This document shows, one piece after another, positions 1 to 7,036 of a stretch of 10,477 nucleotides of DNA. Position 1 is the first letter of the stretch. Every line of letters starts with the position of its first letter. The position numbers and the translations under genes are program-made. The notes under the pieces were generated by a model. That model did not search any database. It was not told the DNA's origin and worked only from the letters and a program-made list of their open reading frames with translations. The DNA lies in the NCBI GenBank assembly GCA_007127655.1, contig SKYX01000192.1, positions 1-10,477 of the forward strand. Direction: 5' to 3'. The DNA comes from Desulfonatronum sp. (GTDB taxonomy: Bacteria > Desulfobacterota > Desulfovibrionia > Desulfovibrionales > Desulfonatronaceae).

Positions 1-1049
1 CGGGAATCCAGAAGCACAAGGTTCAGCAGCCGCTCCACGGGTTGATCGTCCACACAGCTTTGGCGCAGGTAACGCAACAGCATGTCCGTATTGTCAGCCA
101 GGGTCATCCCAAACTGTTCCGGGTCCGTCCCAATGTTGGGCACATAGACCTTGGGACAGTTGTTTTCGGCGATGGCCTGGCCCACACCGCCCGGCAGCAG
201 GTTGGCGATCAGGCTGGAATAGAAGCTACCCATGGGGAAGCAGATCAGGTCGGCTTGGCGGATCAGGTTCCGCACTTTCTCGCGGATGGCCACCCGAACC
301 GGCTCGCCTCCCGTTCCTTCGGAACGAATGTAAACCCGCTTGATCCTGGAGGTGATGGGCGGTGCTTCCTTGCCCGTGAGCAGATGCTGGCCAACAATGG
401 TTTCGCCGTTCTCCAATTCCGCGGCCAGGTGCAGATAACGGTTCATGGTCGGTCGGACCACGCCGCGGACCTCGGCCAGCTTGGAAAACAGAAAGACCAC
501 CGAGTCGATGCGCCGCTGGCTGGTCAGGTAGCCGGCGGTCAGGATCAGGTTCCCGATGCTGGCCCCGCGCAGGTCGAAATCCTCGGGCATCTTCTCCTGG
601 AAAATACGCAGATAGTTGCGGACAATTTTGCGCATCGGGTCCGGGATGCACCGTACCAGCGCGTCCCGGCCCGCAACCAGCCGCTCCAGGTTATGCCGCA
701 ATTCCTCCGGGGCGGCGCTTTTGGCCAGTCGGTGGGCGAACAGCTCTCGGACTTCCGGGTTGCCCTTCACACTCTGGTCCGCCAAGGCCATCAACCGGCT
801 GCGCAGATCCCCCACCGCGGGCATCCGGAAGGCCTCCCGGAGCTTGGCCGAACTGCCTCCGGAATCCAGAGGGGTGACCAGATGAATGGAATTGTGCGTA
901 TAGCGAACCAGCTCCCGGCTCAAGGGGTTGAGAGCCGTGCCGCCGCTGAAAAACAGCACCCGCGGACCCAGCTCCGGGGCTTTCAGGTACCGGGCCAGGC
1001 GCAGCTCGTCAGGGATCAGTGCGGTGCGGGAGATACGGATGTGTTGCAC
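1..1049 (-). CDS. CofD-related protein of the GAK system (3' end outside window)
   Basis: This is the last visible gene of the GAK operon; 349 complete codons are present and the C-terminus lies off the left edge. I chose the GTG at 1047-1049, giving the N-terminus MQHIRISRTALIP. A GGAGG stretch lies about 10 bases upstream, beside the stop codon of the kinase gene, and the gap between the genes is 15 bases. Motifs of the CofD/YvcK fold are visible: FFSGGTALNP (33-42, nucleotide- or phosphate-binding loop), TPLDSGGSSAKLREAF (59-74), GDLRSRLMAL (80-89), ASIGNLILTA (163-172) and GSFYSSLIANLLPGG (274-288). CofD is the 2-phospho-L-lactate transferase of F420 synthesis and YvcK is a nucleotide-sugar-binding regulator of cell-wall metabolism. 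The context makes this the CofD-related member of the GAK set rather than a true CofD, since no F420 genes are nearby. Substrate unknown. The family is secure, the function is not. Confidence 0.88.
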   Translation of the reverse strand, partial: MQHIRISRTALIPDELRLARYLKAPELGPRVLFFSGGTALNPLSRELVRYTHNSIHLVTPLDSGGSSAKLREAFRMPAVGDLRSRLMALADQSVKGNPEVRELFAHRLAKSAAPEELRHNLERLVAGRDALVRCIPDPMRKIVRNYLRIFQEKMPEDFDLRGASIGNLILTAGYLTSQRRIDSVVFLFSKLAEVRGVVRPTMNRYLHLAAELENGETIVGQHLLTGKEAPPITSRIKRVYIRSEGTGGEPVRVAIREKVRNLIRQADLICFPMGSFYSSLIANLLPGGVGQAIAENNCPKVYVPNIGTDPEQFGMTLADNTDMLLRYLRQSCVDDQPVERLLNLVLLDS

Positions 1050-1064
1050 TGGTGAACTCCCTCC

Positions 1065-2207
1065 TCACCCCTCTCCCTGCTGCCCCAGATAGTGGACGCA
1101 GGCGTCGGCCACATGGTCGAAGTCCACTCCGCCCTGGGCCTCGAAAATCGCGCATTTTTTAAAAATATCCAGATAGCTCTCGGGCTGGAAACGGTATGCG
1201 ACGTCGGGCCGGGGGAGGAAGAACAGGCCTGGGGATTTGATCACCGTGTCCAGCAGTTCCGGGCGCTGGGTCAGATTCACCAGTTCCAGGGAGGTACGTG
1301 GATATTTGGGTTTCCAGTTCAGGATCACCAGACCGACCATCCGGGCGGAGTCGAGAAATTTTCCCTGGCCGAAGCATTCATCCAGATAGACGTCGTGCTT
1401 GTGTTCCAGGTTCCACAGTTCGTCCGGCTCCATCCGGGCGTAGGCCTCTTTCTGGGAGGCGTCCAGCAGCCCGGCCAGGGAGGGGTTGCCCAGGATCGTC
1501 CCCGGATTGACCCGGGGCAGCTTGGCCACGCCGTGCATGGTCGGGCCATGCGGAAGCGGCCCGGACCTGGTGTCCTGGATCAACAGTCGGTCATTGCTGA
1601 CGAAGTCCAGGCCGCGACGCATCATGTGCAGGGCCAGGGTGGACTTGCCCATCCCGGAAAAACCGGCCAGGGCCAGGCCATTGCCGTTCAGGGAAACTCC
1701 GGCGGCGTGGCAGAGCAGGCCGTTGCGGTCCAGCATCCACTGGATGAACCGGCTGTTGATGAAGTTGATCACCTGGTTGTCGTTGGCCTGACAGGGGCCG
1801 ACGGCCAGATGCGTTTCCCGGTCGAAATAAAAGAGCATCCCGGTGAGGCGCTTGCGCACGAACCGCCCTTCGCCTTGTTCCAGGGTCAGGTCCAGATACT
1901 CTTCCTTGATCTTGGTCTTGCCCGGATCAGGCTGCTTGACGATCCATGGCAAATCCGGGTTCCAAACATCCGTCTCCAGGGCGGTCACGATCATGTCCGG
2001 AGGATTGCCGCTTTCGGAACCCGTGCCGCTGTCCAGAAAATCCGAGTAGTATCGCGTGAGGTTGGTGATCAACGAGGGATTGTTCGTCCGCACATCAATC
2101 ACGCACTCCCCGAAGCGCAACCGCAACAATGACCAGGCACCTCTTCCGTCCCCGGCGACGTGATCCAGCAGTCTGGAGCGGACATGGTCCGCGGACATCG
2201 CGCTCAT
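1065..2207 (-). CDS. HprK-related kinase B (GAK system)
   Basis: A 380-residue predicted P-loop protein kinase of the HPr kinase/phosphorylase type. The C-terminal half shows the hallmark layout: a conserved histidine (H167) in LLCHAAGV, then the P-loop GFSGMGKST (182-190), then SNDRLLI (204-210), whose D206 fits the acidic position that follows the P-loop in HprK. The N-terminal 150 residues are not the usual HprK regulatory domain and are specific to this subfamily. HPr kinase phosphorylates a serine of HPr in sugar-uptake control. Neither HPr nor any PTS gene is in the window, so the substrate may be another protein or a small molecule from this operon. The ATG at 2205-2207 overlaps the TGA of the ATP-grasp gene by four bases (ATGA), indicating translational coupling. 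The downstream CofD-like gene follows after 15 bases. The family call is strong; 'kinase' is by homology only. Confidence 0.9.
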   Translation of the reverse strand: MSAMSADHVRSRLLDHVAGDGRGAWSLLRLRFGECVIDVRTNNPSLITNLTRYYSDFLDSGTGSESGNPPDMIVTALETDVWNPDLPWIVKQPDPGKTKIKEEYLDLTLEQGEGRFVRKRLTGMLFYFDRETHLAVGPCQANDNQVINFINSRFIQWMLDRNGLLCHAAGVSLNGNGLALAGFSGMGKSTLALHMMRRGLDFVSNDRLLIQDTRSGPLPHGPTMHGVAKLPRVNPGTILGNPSLAGLLDASQKEAYARMEPDELWNLEHKHDVYLDECFGQGKFLDSARMVGLVILNWKPKYPRTSLELVNLTQRPELLDTVIKSPGLFFLPRPDVAYRFQPESYLDIFKKCAIFEAQGGVDFDHVADACVHYLGQQGEG

Positions 2208-3079
2208 GATTGCACCCGCTTCAGGACGTGGTCCGCGAAATGCCCTGAAGCGTCGAGCTCTCGGGCTTCCAGGAGACCTCGAAAGCCGCCGAAGGCCGAG
2301 ACCTCGAAGATCATCGGTCCGTCCTTGGATTCCATCACGTCCACGCAGGTGAAGTCCAGCCCGAACAGATTTTGGGCCTTCCAGGCCAGATCGATGACCT
2401 CCTTGGTCGGCTCATAGCTCGCATACTTGCCCCCGCTGGACGTGGACGTGTTCCAGGCCCCGGAACTCTGCCGGGCATAAGTCCCGAAATACTCTCCCCC
2501 CAGGAAGACGATGCCCAGATCCTTGCCCGGCGTGTCCAGCATTTTCTGGATGTACATCACGGGATTGCCATGGGTCTGAAAGCGGGTGATCCGCTCTCGG
2601 CACGAAGGGTCGGCCTGGATCACCTCCATGCCCCGGGCCTTGGAGGTGTACAGCGGCTTGAACACGGCCCTCCCATACCTTTCCACGGCCTCCACTGCGG
2701 CTTCCACGTCCTCGGTGATGGTGGTCGGCGGCATCGGCATCTTTCCGGCCCGCAGGATTACGGTGCAGCTCAGACGATTGAGGGCCGAGAGGATCGCGGT
2801 CGGGTTGGAGAAGATCGGCGTCCCGTTCCGGGCCAGCAAGTCCAGAAGACTCAAACGATCCTGCATGTCCGGCGAATAGAACGGGCCGATCTTTTTCACG
2901 GTCAGGGCGTCAAACGTCGACAGATCTTCACCGTTGAACCACATCCGTCCGCTGTCCAGGTCCATATGCACCCTGGCCATGTCTACAACGCAGCGATAAC
3001 CGGTCCTAACCTCAAAGGCGTCGGCCAGCTTCTCCGTGGACCAACTCCCGGGGTTGCCGATGACTGCTATCCGTTTCAT
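2204..3079 (-). CDS. ATP-grasp enzyme of the GAK system (RimK-like)
   Basis: A 291-residue ATP-grasp family protein, shorter than most ATP-grasp ligases but close to RimK in size. Visible elements are an N-terminal pre-ATP-grasp Rossmann-like start (MKRIAVIGNPGSW), the ATP lysine region AVFKPLYTSKARGM (138-151), the second strand YIQKMLDTPGKDLGI (176-190), a serine/glycine-rich loop WNTSTSSGGKY (209-219), and the metal-binding end with D246/D248 in CVDVME and IFEVSAFGGFRGL (257-269). In RimK-like enzymes this last block is usually E-V-N, and here the residue after E-V is serine (S261). ATP-grasp enzymes join a carboxylate to an amine, thiol or similar through an acyl-phosphate. The target here is unknown. 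The start ATG is preceded by an AGAGGAAG ribosome-binding site about 6 bases away. The gene lies 52 bases after the PhoU-kinase fusion and overlaps the HprK-like kinase gene by 4 bases. Confidence 0.9.
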   Translation of the reverse strand: MKRIAVIGNPGSWSTEKLADAFEVRTGYRCVVDMARVHMDLDSGRMWFNGEDLSTFDALTVKKIGPFYSPDMQDRLSLLDLLARNGTPIFSNPTAILSALNRLSCTVILRAGKMPMPPTTITEDVEAAVEAVERYGRAVFKPLYTSKARGMEVIQADPSCRERITRFQTHGNPVMYIQKMLDTPGKDLGIVFLGGEYFGTYARQSSGAWNTSTSSGGKYASYEPTKEVIDLAWKAQNLFGLDFTCVDVMESKDGPMIFEVSAFGGFRGLLEARELDASGHFADHVLKRVQS

Positions 3080-3131
3080 ATGCTTCCTCTTGATTCAGAT
3101 TCGGGGTCGGGTTCGGAACGACCAGCCCATG

Positions 3132-4778
3132 TCAATAATACCGGTACCGCAGGATGCGATCCGGAACCTTGAACGCCTCCCAGGGCTGACCCCGATGGGC
3201 CAGGACCAGTTCGGCGAGGTAGATTCCCCGGATGAACATGGCAGTAGCGAACTCTTCATTCAATTCGAACCGGGTCGAAGACACGAAGGAGCGGATCAAG
3301 CCCAGTGCGAGGCGGATTTCAAAGGTCGCGTCCTGGTGCTCCTGGGCGAATTGGCGGGCAAAATGCAGAAAGTGCAGGCCGACATGGTTCAGCTTGCACC
3401 GAACGACCTTATCAAAGATCGGAATCCGGAAGTTGGACACCAGAAATACGGACACGTCCTGGAGATAATCCCCGTCCTTGGAGCGATGGACGTCAATATA
3501 GTGAATGCGCTGCTCTTTCTGGGTGTAAATTATATTATTGCTGTTGTAGTCTCCGTGAATGAACACCGAGAACGGAGAGGTTATCTCCTGTTCCACCTCG
3601 CGCAGTTGTTCCAGTAGTTCCATGGTCGAAGGGACCTTCAGGCCGCAGAACTGTACTTGGGGCGAGTTGAAGTCCGGATGGGCCACGAAAGCGTCCTCGA
3701 TGCGGGAAAATAACTGCTCAACGAACGTGCAGGGAAGCACTCTGGCTTGGAGCGTTTTCTGCCAGATCATGGTCGCGGTTTCCTGAACCAGAAAAAACGC
3801 GTCCTCGAATGTCTCCTTGTCGTCGTTAAAGACGATTTCCTGAAACGTGCACCCCGTCAAAAACTCCAACAGGATCGAAGCGTTGTCCCGGCTCTCCTGA
3901 AAGCCGAAAACCTTGGGTGTCAGGCCGGGCAGAATCGCTTCCCAGAGTTGGATGTTTTCCCTTTCCTGAGCGATCTTCTTGAACTTGCCTTCCTTGAAGA
4001 TGACCCCGGTGGAATCGCCCTGACCGTCGCTGGAAACTTTCCCGATCCGGCAGCCGGACCGGGTTCCCCAAATGGATTCGAACTCCACCTCCCGCATCGG
4101 CAGGTCGAAACCCAGATTATCCAGGGATTCACGCAGGGCCTGAAACTGGTTGATCTTCAGCTTCTCGCCGACCACGGAAAAGATCACCGCCTCGCCGATA
4201 TTCAGCAGGGAGTCCCCCATTCGCTCCAGATACCGAAAGATGAACAAGGTGGTGATCAGGTTGTGGGCTTCCCGACCGGACTGCAACTGGACGATAATCT
4301 TGTCGAAATTGTGCTTATAAAGCTTGTCCAGAATGAATTCGGACCGACAGATACGCAGGGCCAGGGAGAGATCCCGATGAAACAGGGAGCGGACCACGAT
4401 GTCCAGTGCCCCGAGAATCTGACGGAAAAACGGCCGGTATTCATACTGATCCAGAAAACGTGAATCGGAAAGATACTGGACCTGTTGAACGATATTCACG
4501 GAAAAATCGCTGATCCGCTCCAGATTGTTGCTGATGATGTTCACGGCGCGAACGAAGTCGATCCCGGCCTTGTCCAGATGGGCCTGGCCGTGTAGCCGTG
4601 AAAAGCAGGTATTTTCGATCACGCTCTTGAAGTTGTCGATGTAGTCGTCCCGCGAGGCGACCTTCTCGATCTGCGCGGCTTCCGGCGCGACCAGCACCTT
4701 CAGGGTCTCGTCCACCTGTTTGGCCACTTCCAGGACCATGAACTGGATTTTCTGCTCCAGTCCCTCGAAAGCATGCAT
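3132..4778 (-). CDS. PhoU-type domain fused to aminoglycoside-phosphotransferase-like kinase
   Basis: A 548-residue two-part protein. Residues 1 to about 210 are helical and carry the two PhoU metal-cluster motifs: NLERISDFSVNI (85-96; E87, D91) and YLERMGDSLLNIGEAV (183-198; E185, D189). Residues from about 240 to the end form an APH/choline-kinase-like fold. GVIFKEGKFKK (258-268) is the likely ATP lysine strand (K262), VFIHGDYNSNNIIY (405-418) is the HGDxxxxN catalytic loop (H408, D410, N415), and HYIDVHRSKDGDYLQDV (426-442) supplies the metal aspartate (D429). PhoU normally couples the phosphate transporter Pst to the PhoR sensor. APH-fold enzymes phosphorylate small hydroxyl compounds or proteins. 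Joined, they suggest a kinase controlled by metal or phosphate status, which is inference. The ATG at 4776-4778 starts 6 bases after the amphi-Trp stop codon. There is no signal peptide or membrane segment, so it is cytosolic. A role in antibiotic resistance is unlikely in this setting. Confidence 0.88.
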   Translation of the reverse strand: MHAFEGLEQKIQFMVLEVAKQVDETLKVLVAPEAAQIEKVASRDDYIDNFKSVIENTCFSRLHGQAHLDKAGIDFVRAVNIISNNLERISDFSVNIVQQVQYLSDSRFLDQYEYRPFFRQILGALDIVVRSLFHRDLSLALRICRSEFILDKLYKHNFDKIIVQLQSGREAHNLITTLFIFRYLERMGDSLLNIGEAVIFSVVGEKLKINQFQALRESLDNLGFDLPMREVEFESIWGTRSGCRIGKVSSDGQGDSTGVIFKEGKFKKIAQERENIQLWEAILPGLTPKVFGFQESRDNASILLEFLTGCTFQEIVFNDDKETFEDAFFLVQETATMIWQKTLQARVLPCTFVEQLFSRIEDAFVAHPDFNSPQVQFCGLKVPSTMELLEQLREVEQEITSPFSVFIHGDYNSNNIIYTQKEQRIHYIDVHRSKDGDYLQDVSVFLVSNFRIPIFDKVVRCKLNHVGLHFLHFARQFAQEHQDATFEIRLALGLIRSFVSSTRFELNEEFATAMFIRGIYLAELVLAHRGQPWEAFKVPDRILRYRYY

Positions 4779-4784
4779 GAATGC

Positions 4785-5066
4785 CTAGCCTTTTTCCTTG
4801 GCTTCAATAACCAGCGGACCATCCACGAACATGCTGCTCTCCGAGGCCTGCTCCCAGCGAAAACGCAAAACCATCTTCACCTCGCCGTCCTTTTTCTTGG
4901 TTTCCACGTCGAACTTGATCAGGCTCTGCGGTTCCAGGACCAGCCGCTTGTCCTTCCAGGAAAACTGCAGCTTGCCGTTCAGGAAGCCGTCGCTGAGCGC
5001 ATTGAGGTACTTGCCGATGGATTCCTTGTCCTGCAAGGATTCGTGCCGAAATTTTTCATCCGCCAT
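4785..5066 (-). CDS. amphi-Trp domain protein
   Basis: A small 93-residue cytosolic protein starting MADEKFRHESLQDK. It matches the amphi-Trp domain pattern: a short amphipathic helix (about 14-28, IGKYLNALSDGF), a turn G-K-L, then alternating hydrophobic/polar strands with tryptophans W37 (LQFSWKDK) and W71 (LRFRWEQ). The amphi-Trp family was named alongside the GAK families and often lies with them. Its molecular role is unknown. I chose the ATG at 5064-5066, which has a purine stretch GAGAAACG just upstream. An in-frame GTG at 5076-5078 would add four residues (MRND) but has no better ribosome-binding site. The gene ends 6 bases before the PhoU-kinase gene. Its fold pattern resembles the N-terminus of the XXXCH protein two genes upstream, so both could bind a common partner or substrate. 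Confidence 0.85.
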   Translation of the reverse strand: MADEKFRHESLQDKESIGKYLNALSDGFLNGKLQFSWKDKRLVLEPQSLIKFDVETKKKDGEVKMVLRFRWEQASESSMFVDGPLVIEAKEKG

Positions 5067-5094
5067 GTCGTTTCTCACTGTTTAATGTTTCTAC

Positions 5095-5129
5095 TTCAGC
5101 CCTCAGCTCTCAGCCTTCAGCCTTCTTCC
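5095..5129 (-). repeat. tandem heptamer repeat, (G/A)GCTGA(A/G)
   Basis: On the minus strand there are four contiguous 7-base units, GGCTGAA, GGCTGAG, AGCTGAG and GGCTGAA (5122 down to 5095), with a degenerate fifth unit at 5123-5129. The array lies in the 70-base gap between the PHP-like gene and the amphi-Trp gene, inside the operon and about 30 bases before the amphi-Trp start. It has no clear hairpin potential. Similar simple heptamer arrays occur between genes in other bacteria. The copy number here may vary by replication slippage. Confidence 0.75.
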
Positions 5130-5136
5130 CTTCCCC

Positions 5137-6321
5137 TTACCCATCCAGCCTGGCCCGATATTCCTCAATGCTTCGCGCCCGACTGGCATTGCCCACGATC
5201 AGGCTCTTGCGGATGCGCAAATCATCCCAGGCCGGTTGCACACCGATATTCCGGTAGTACTTCGCGGCCTCAGCCTGGGCGGGGTCCTTGAGCTTTTCCG
5301 TCATATGCGTGTCGTCGCCCATGAACACCAGCAGGGATCGATCGTCCACGCTCCGGCTCTTGTTCTGCCGGTTGATCACGTTGACCAGGAACTCGGTGTA
5401 CTCCTGGGACTGCGGATTCCAGACCTCGTAGCCGTCCACGTCGTAATCCGCCAGGAGAATCGGCCAGAACTGCTCCGGGTGCGGAACCACCACGCCGCCG
5501 CCCAAGGCTCTGGCTTCCTCGATAAACTCGGAGGTTCGGTAAAAATAGGTCGGGCTGAAGTTTTCCTTGACCATTCGTTTGACGGTCTTCAGGAACACCT
5601 GGGCCCGGTGGACCAGGGACTCGGGATACAGATCCGCCTGGGCGGTGAGAAACTCCCGGATCAGCTTGTTCTTGATCATGTCCCGAGGAATGCTCTGCTC
5701 ATGCTCATCCAGGAGAAGTTGCAGCTTTTTGGCCTGTATCCGGGAAAAACGGACCACGTCGTCGTCCACTCCGGTTTCCTCGGCGGCCAACTGCAGATAG
5801 TCCTCGAACTTGGTATTGGTGACCATGTCCAGAAAGGCGTACAACTGGCTGGAACGGTACCGGAAGGTGTGGTCCAGCATGGACTTGAACACGTCCGCGG
5901 ATTCCAGCCTGCTGGTTCGGAAATGCAGCAACAGCTGGACCTTGCGCTGAAAGCCGTGGGAATAACAGTCCACCTCCACGCCGGAGTAGTCCCCGTACTC
6001 CATGAGCACGTTGTGCTGGGTGGGAATGATCAGTTCGCATGCCTTGCAGGGAAAGGTGGCCTCGATCCGCTGTCGGATCAGGTCCATGGGGACGTATTCA
6101 GGGTGCCAGTGGATGGCCAGAACCTCGTCCTGCCGTGGCAGCACCTCCAGGGGGGCGACGACTCGCGCCACCTGTTCCGGAGTCAACTCCTGGGACGTGA
6201 TGACGCGGAAGCACGCCACGTCAGCCTCAGTCAGGCGCGGCGGGTACTCCAGACTTTTCATCAGGAATCTGGCGTCGTCACGTTTGACGATTTCCATTTT
6301 TCTGCTTTTCGCGGCCAGCAT
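5137..6321 (-). CDS. PHP-like metal-dependent phosphoesterase candidate
   Basis: A 394-residue soluble protein that I do not recognise by name. Its order of metal-ligand-type residues fits the PHP (polymerase and histidinol phosphatase) fold: LAIHWHPEYVP (69-79; H71, H73, E75), VEVDC (115-119; E116), LLLHF (130-134; H133), GVVVPHPEQF (276-285; H281), VDGYEVWN (295-302; E299) and VFMGDDTHM (332-340; D336/D337, H339). These recall the PHP motifs HxH, the lone His, the 'HP' turn, G-x-E-x-N and G-[SD]-D-x-H. The middle section (about 150-260) is a helical insertion containing many charged residues. A PHP enzyme would hydrolyse a phosphoester, which would fit as the reverse arm to the kinases of this operon. 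The start ATG has AAGGAG seven bases upstream. The gene begins 27 bases after the XXXCH gene stop. The assignment rests on motif order alone, so it could be a divergent non-catalytic relative. Confidence 0.65.
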   Translation of the reverse strand: MLAAKSRKMEIVKRDDARFLMKSLEYPPRLTEADVACFRVITSQELTPEQVARVVAPLEVLPRQDEVLAIHWHPEYVPMDLIRQRIEATFPCKACELIIPTQHNVLMEYGDYSGVEVDCYSHGFQRKVQLLLHFRTSRLESADVFKSMLDHTFRYRSSQLYAFLDMVTNTKFEDYLQLAAEETGVDDDVVRFSRIQAKKLQLLLDEHEQSIPRDMIKNKLIREFLTAQADLYPESLVHRAQVFLKTVKRMVKENFSPTYFYRTSEFIEEARALGGGVVVPHPEQFWPILLADYDVDGYEVWNPQSQEYTEFLVNVINRQNKSRSVDDRSLLVFMGDDTHMTEKLKDPAQAEAAKYYRNIGVQPAWDDLRIRKSLIVGNASRARSIEEYRARLDG

Positions 6322-6348
6322 CGTTGCTCTCCTTCGGTTGCTCTCCGG

Positions 6349-6990
6349 TCAATCGTATTTCTTGTGACACTGGGTCTTGAGCGTATTCAGCAGGTGAGCG
6401 GCCTGGTACGCGGCGTCCAGATCCTGCTGCCGCACCGCGGCGGCGAAAGCGGCCACGGCCTCGTTGTAGGCAGGATAAAATTCGTCGCCCTTGTCCGGAT
6501 AGAGCACCATTTGTTCGGAATCCCGAATGAAATCCTCGATGTCGATCATTGCCGGCCAGGAATTTTCGTGCAACGCGTACATGATGTTCTTAAAGGATTT
6601 TTTCATCCGCTTTTTCAGCGAACCATAGCTTCCTCGAGGTTTGTCGGGCGTTTGGGGCATGCCCGATGGTTGCGCTTCAGACAATTCCCTGACTTGGCCC
6701 TGGCCCAGATCCCGAGTCTGGCCATCCAAACCATCATCAGCAACATCCTCGGCGTCTTCCAGGTCTTCTGGGAGATCGAACGTACGTTCACCGGAGGAAA
6801 TCCGAATCTTCACGTCCGCCATGCCCGCGGCGTTGCGAATGGTCAGCGAAATTTTTTCCACCTCGTTCCATCCGACCTCCACGGTGTCCAGGCTCAGCCG
6901 CCCCCGCTCCATGGCATCAGCCATGCTGCGCAAAATTTCCGCCAACTGCTCCGGTGAGCAGGTCATCTTCATTTTGTCTTCACGTTCCAT
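6349..6990 (-). CDS. GAK-system XXXCH-domain protein
   Basis: A 213-residue protein and the first gene of the minus-strand operon. It has three parts: an N-terminal domain of about 65 residues with a helix and strands (QLAEILRSMADAMERGRLSL at 15-34, W41); a low-complexity acidic linker (about 72-120) rich in D, E, G and P; and a C-terminal helical domain (about 121-213) ending LNTLKTQCHKKYD. The TQ-C208-H209 ending resembles the cytochrome c haem-binding CXXCH signature with its first cysteine lost, which is the feature for which the XXXCH family is named. There is no signal peptide, so periplasmic haem attachment is unlikely. It may be a cytosolic domain derived from a cytochrome-c'-like helical bundle. 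A strong AGGAGGT lies close to the ATG at 6988-6990, with only 3-4 bases of spacing. A later ATG (residue 7) would be too far from it. The role is unknown. Confidence 0.85.
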   Translation of the reverse strand: MEREDKMKMTCSPEQLAEILRSMADAMERGRLSLDTVEVGWNEVEKISLTIRNAAGMADVKIRISSGERTFDLPEDLEDAEDVADDGLDGQTRDLGQGQVRELSEAQPSGMPQTPDKPRGSYGSLKKRMKKSFKNIMYALHENSWPAMIDIEDFIRDSEQMVLYPDKGDEFYPAYNEAVAAFAAAVRQQDLDAAYQAAHLLNTLKTQCHKKYD

Positions 6991-7036
6991 GGGACCTCCT
7001 GTTTACCCCCTCTGAAAGCACCCTGCGCGCCAAGAA

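Noticed and set aside
1..1049. F420 biosynthesis gene cofD
   Set aside because: The motifs fit the wider CofD/YvcK fold. No other F420 gene is nearby and the GAK neighbours identify the related but distinct subfamily.
42..1055. Open frame of 337 codons on the plus strand opposite the CofD-like gene
   Set aside because: The minus strand carries clear CofD/YvcK motifs throughout. The plus-strand product is a low-information H/Q/G/R-rich sequence, typical of an antisense frame in GC-rich DNA.
3080..3131. Weak inverted repeat (GGTC...GACC with inner GTTC/GAAC) between the PhoU-kinase and ATP-grasp genes
   Set aside because: The arms are only four bases each with a two-base bulge and no U-run, so there is no support for a terminator or processing site.
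3132..4778. Aminoglycoside resistance gene
   Set aside because: The APH motifs are real, but the chain is fused to a PhoU-type domain and sits in a conserved housekeeping-like operon with no resistance or mobile context.
5236..6957. Open frame of 573 codons on the plus strand opposite the PHP-like and XXXCH genes
   Set aside because: It spans two well-supported minus-strand genes with their own ribosome-binding sites and shows no domain motif. GC-rich codon use produces long antisense frames.
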